NCBI GenBank assembly: GCA_023390695.1
Contig: JAEWCJ010000489.1
Coordinates: 1 to 6,788 of the forward strand
DNA: 6,788 nt
Direction of reading: 5' to 3'
DNA from: Pseudomonadota bacterium
Lineage (GTDB): Bacteria > Pseudomonadota > Alphaproteobacteria > Rhizobiales > Xanthobacteraceae
Positions 6,600 to 6,788 of this stretch are shown piece after piece. Every line of letters starts with the position of its first letter. The first letter of the stretch is position 1. The position numbers and the translations under genes are program-made. The notes beneath the pieces are model-generated. The model was not told the DNA's origin, made no database searches, and saw nothing but the letters and a program-made list of their open reading frames with translations.

Positions 6600-6626
6600 C
6601 CGGGAGACTCAATGCGAGTCACCCGG
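6600..6626 (+). repeat. Leader stem-loop 2, immediately upstream of the ops-like site
   Basis: CCGGGAGACTC (6600-6610) pairs with GAGTCACCCGG (6616-6626) around AATGC, with a single A-A mismatch in an 11-position stem. Its 3' base lies 13 bases before the predicted pause position in the ops-like element, roughly where a pause-stabilising RNA hairpin would sit. A T5 run occurs only at 6645-6649, too far for an ordinary intrinsic terminator. Confidence 0.65.
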
Positions 6627-6628
6627 AC

Positions 6629-6788
<160 letters not shown>

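Noticed and set aside
3620..6619. CAATGCGAGT occurs at 3620-3629 and 6610-6619.
   Set aside because: A 10-mer pair in this length is within chance; only the second copy lies in a structured leader.

Overview
The window looks like part of a surface-polysaccharide (O-antigen, capsule or exopolysaccharide) locus from a high-GC alphaproteobacterium, plausibly of the Bradyrhizobium/Rhodopseudomonas type. That assignment is inference from base composition and protein flavour; the window holds no rRNA or tRNA to anchor it. No transposase, integrase, CRISPR array or tRNA gene was seen.

Layout. (1) Positions 1-1658, minus strand: kpsF/kdsD, a D-arabinose-5-phosphate isomerase for Kdo supply, is followed 17 bases later by the 5' part of a polyprenyl-phosphate sugar-1-phosphate transferase of the WecA/MraY superfamily, cut by the window edge. 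(2) Positions 1659-2070: a gene-free divergent region rich in short palindromes, with candidate promoters facing both ways. (3) 2071-3588, plus strand: an ArnT/PMT-type (GT39) multi-pass membrane glycosyltransferase, ending in a hairpin. (4) 3658-5144, minus strand: a two-gene unit, a WbpD/WlbB-type hexapeptide N-acetyltransferase followed by a SAM-dependent methyltransferase, with a 4-base GTGA overlap. (5) 5145-5394: a divergent control region with a pair of near-identical 17-bp palindromes in mirror arrangement. (6) 5395-6788, plus strand: a MarR-like EPS-type winged-helix regulator with a fused Rossmann-like domain; two bases later a NusG paralogue of RfaH type; then a 130-base leader with two stem-loops and a near-perfect copy of the enterobacterial ops element; then the start of wbpB/wlbA, cut by the right edge.

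How the genes work together. WbpB (C3 oxidation of UDP-GlcNAcA) and WbpD (acetylation of the 3-amino group) are two steps of the route to UDP-2,3-diacetamido-2,3-dideoxy-uronic acids, so this locus probably builds a glycan containing a GlcNAc(3NAc)A or ManNAc(3NAc)A type residue. The GT4 enzyme would start a lipid-linked glycan, the GT39 enzyme would transfer a sugar from a polyprenyl carrier outside the inner membrane, and the methyltransferase may decorate a sugar.

The most interesting part is 5287-6788. It reads as a self-contained control module: a paired operator, a MarR/Rossmann regulator, an RfaH-like antiterminator, and then, in the same transcript, an ops-like recruitment site just before the first sugar-nucleotide gene. 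The ops identity (11 of 12 positions) and the hairpins are visible in the sequence. That the neighbouring RfaH-like protein uses the site is inference.
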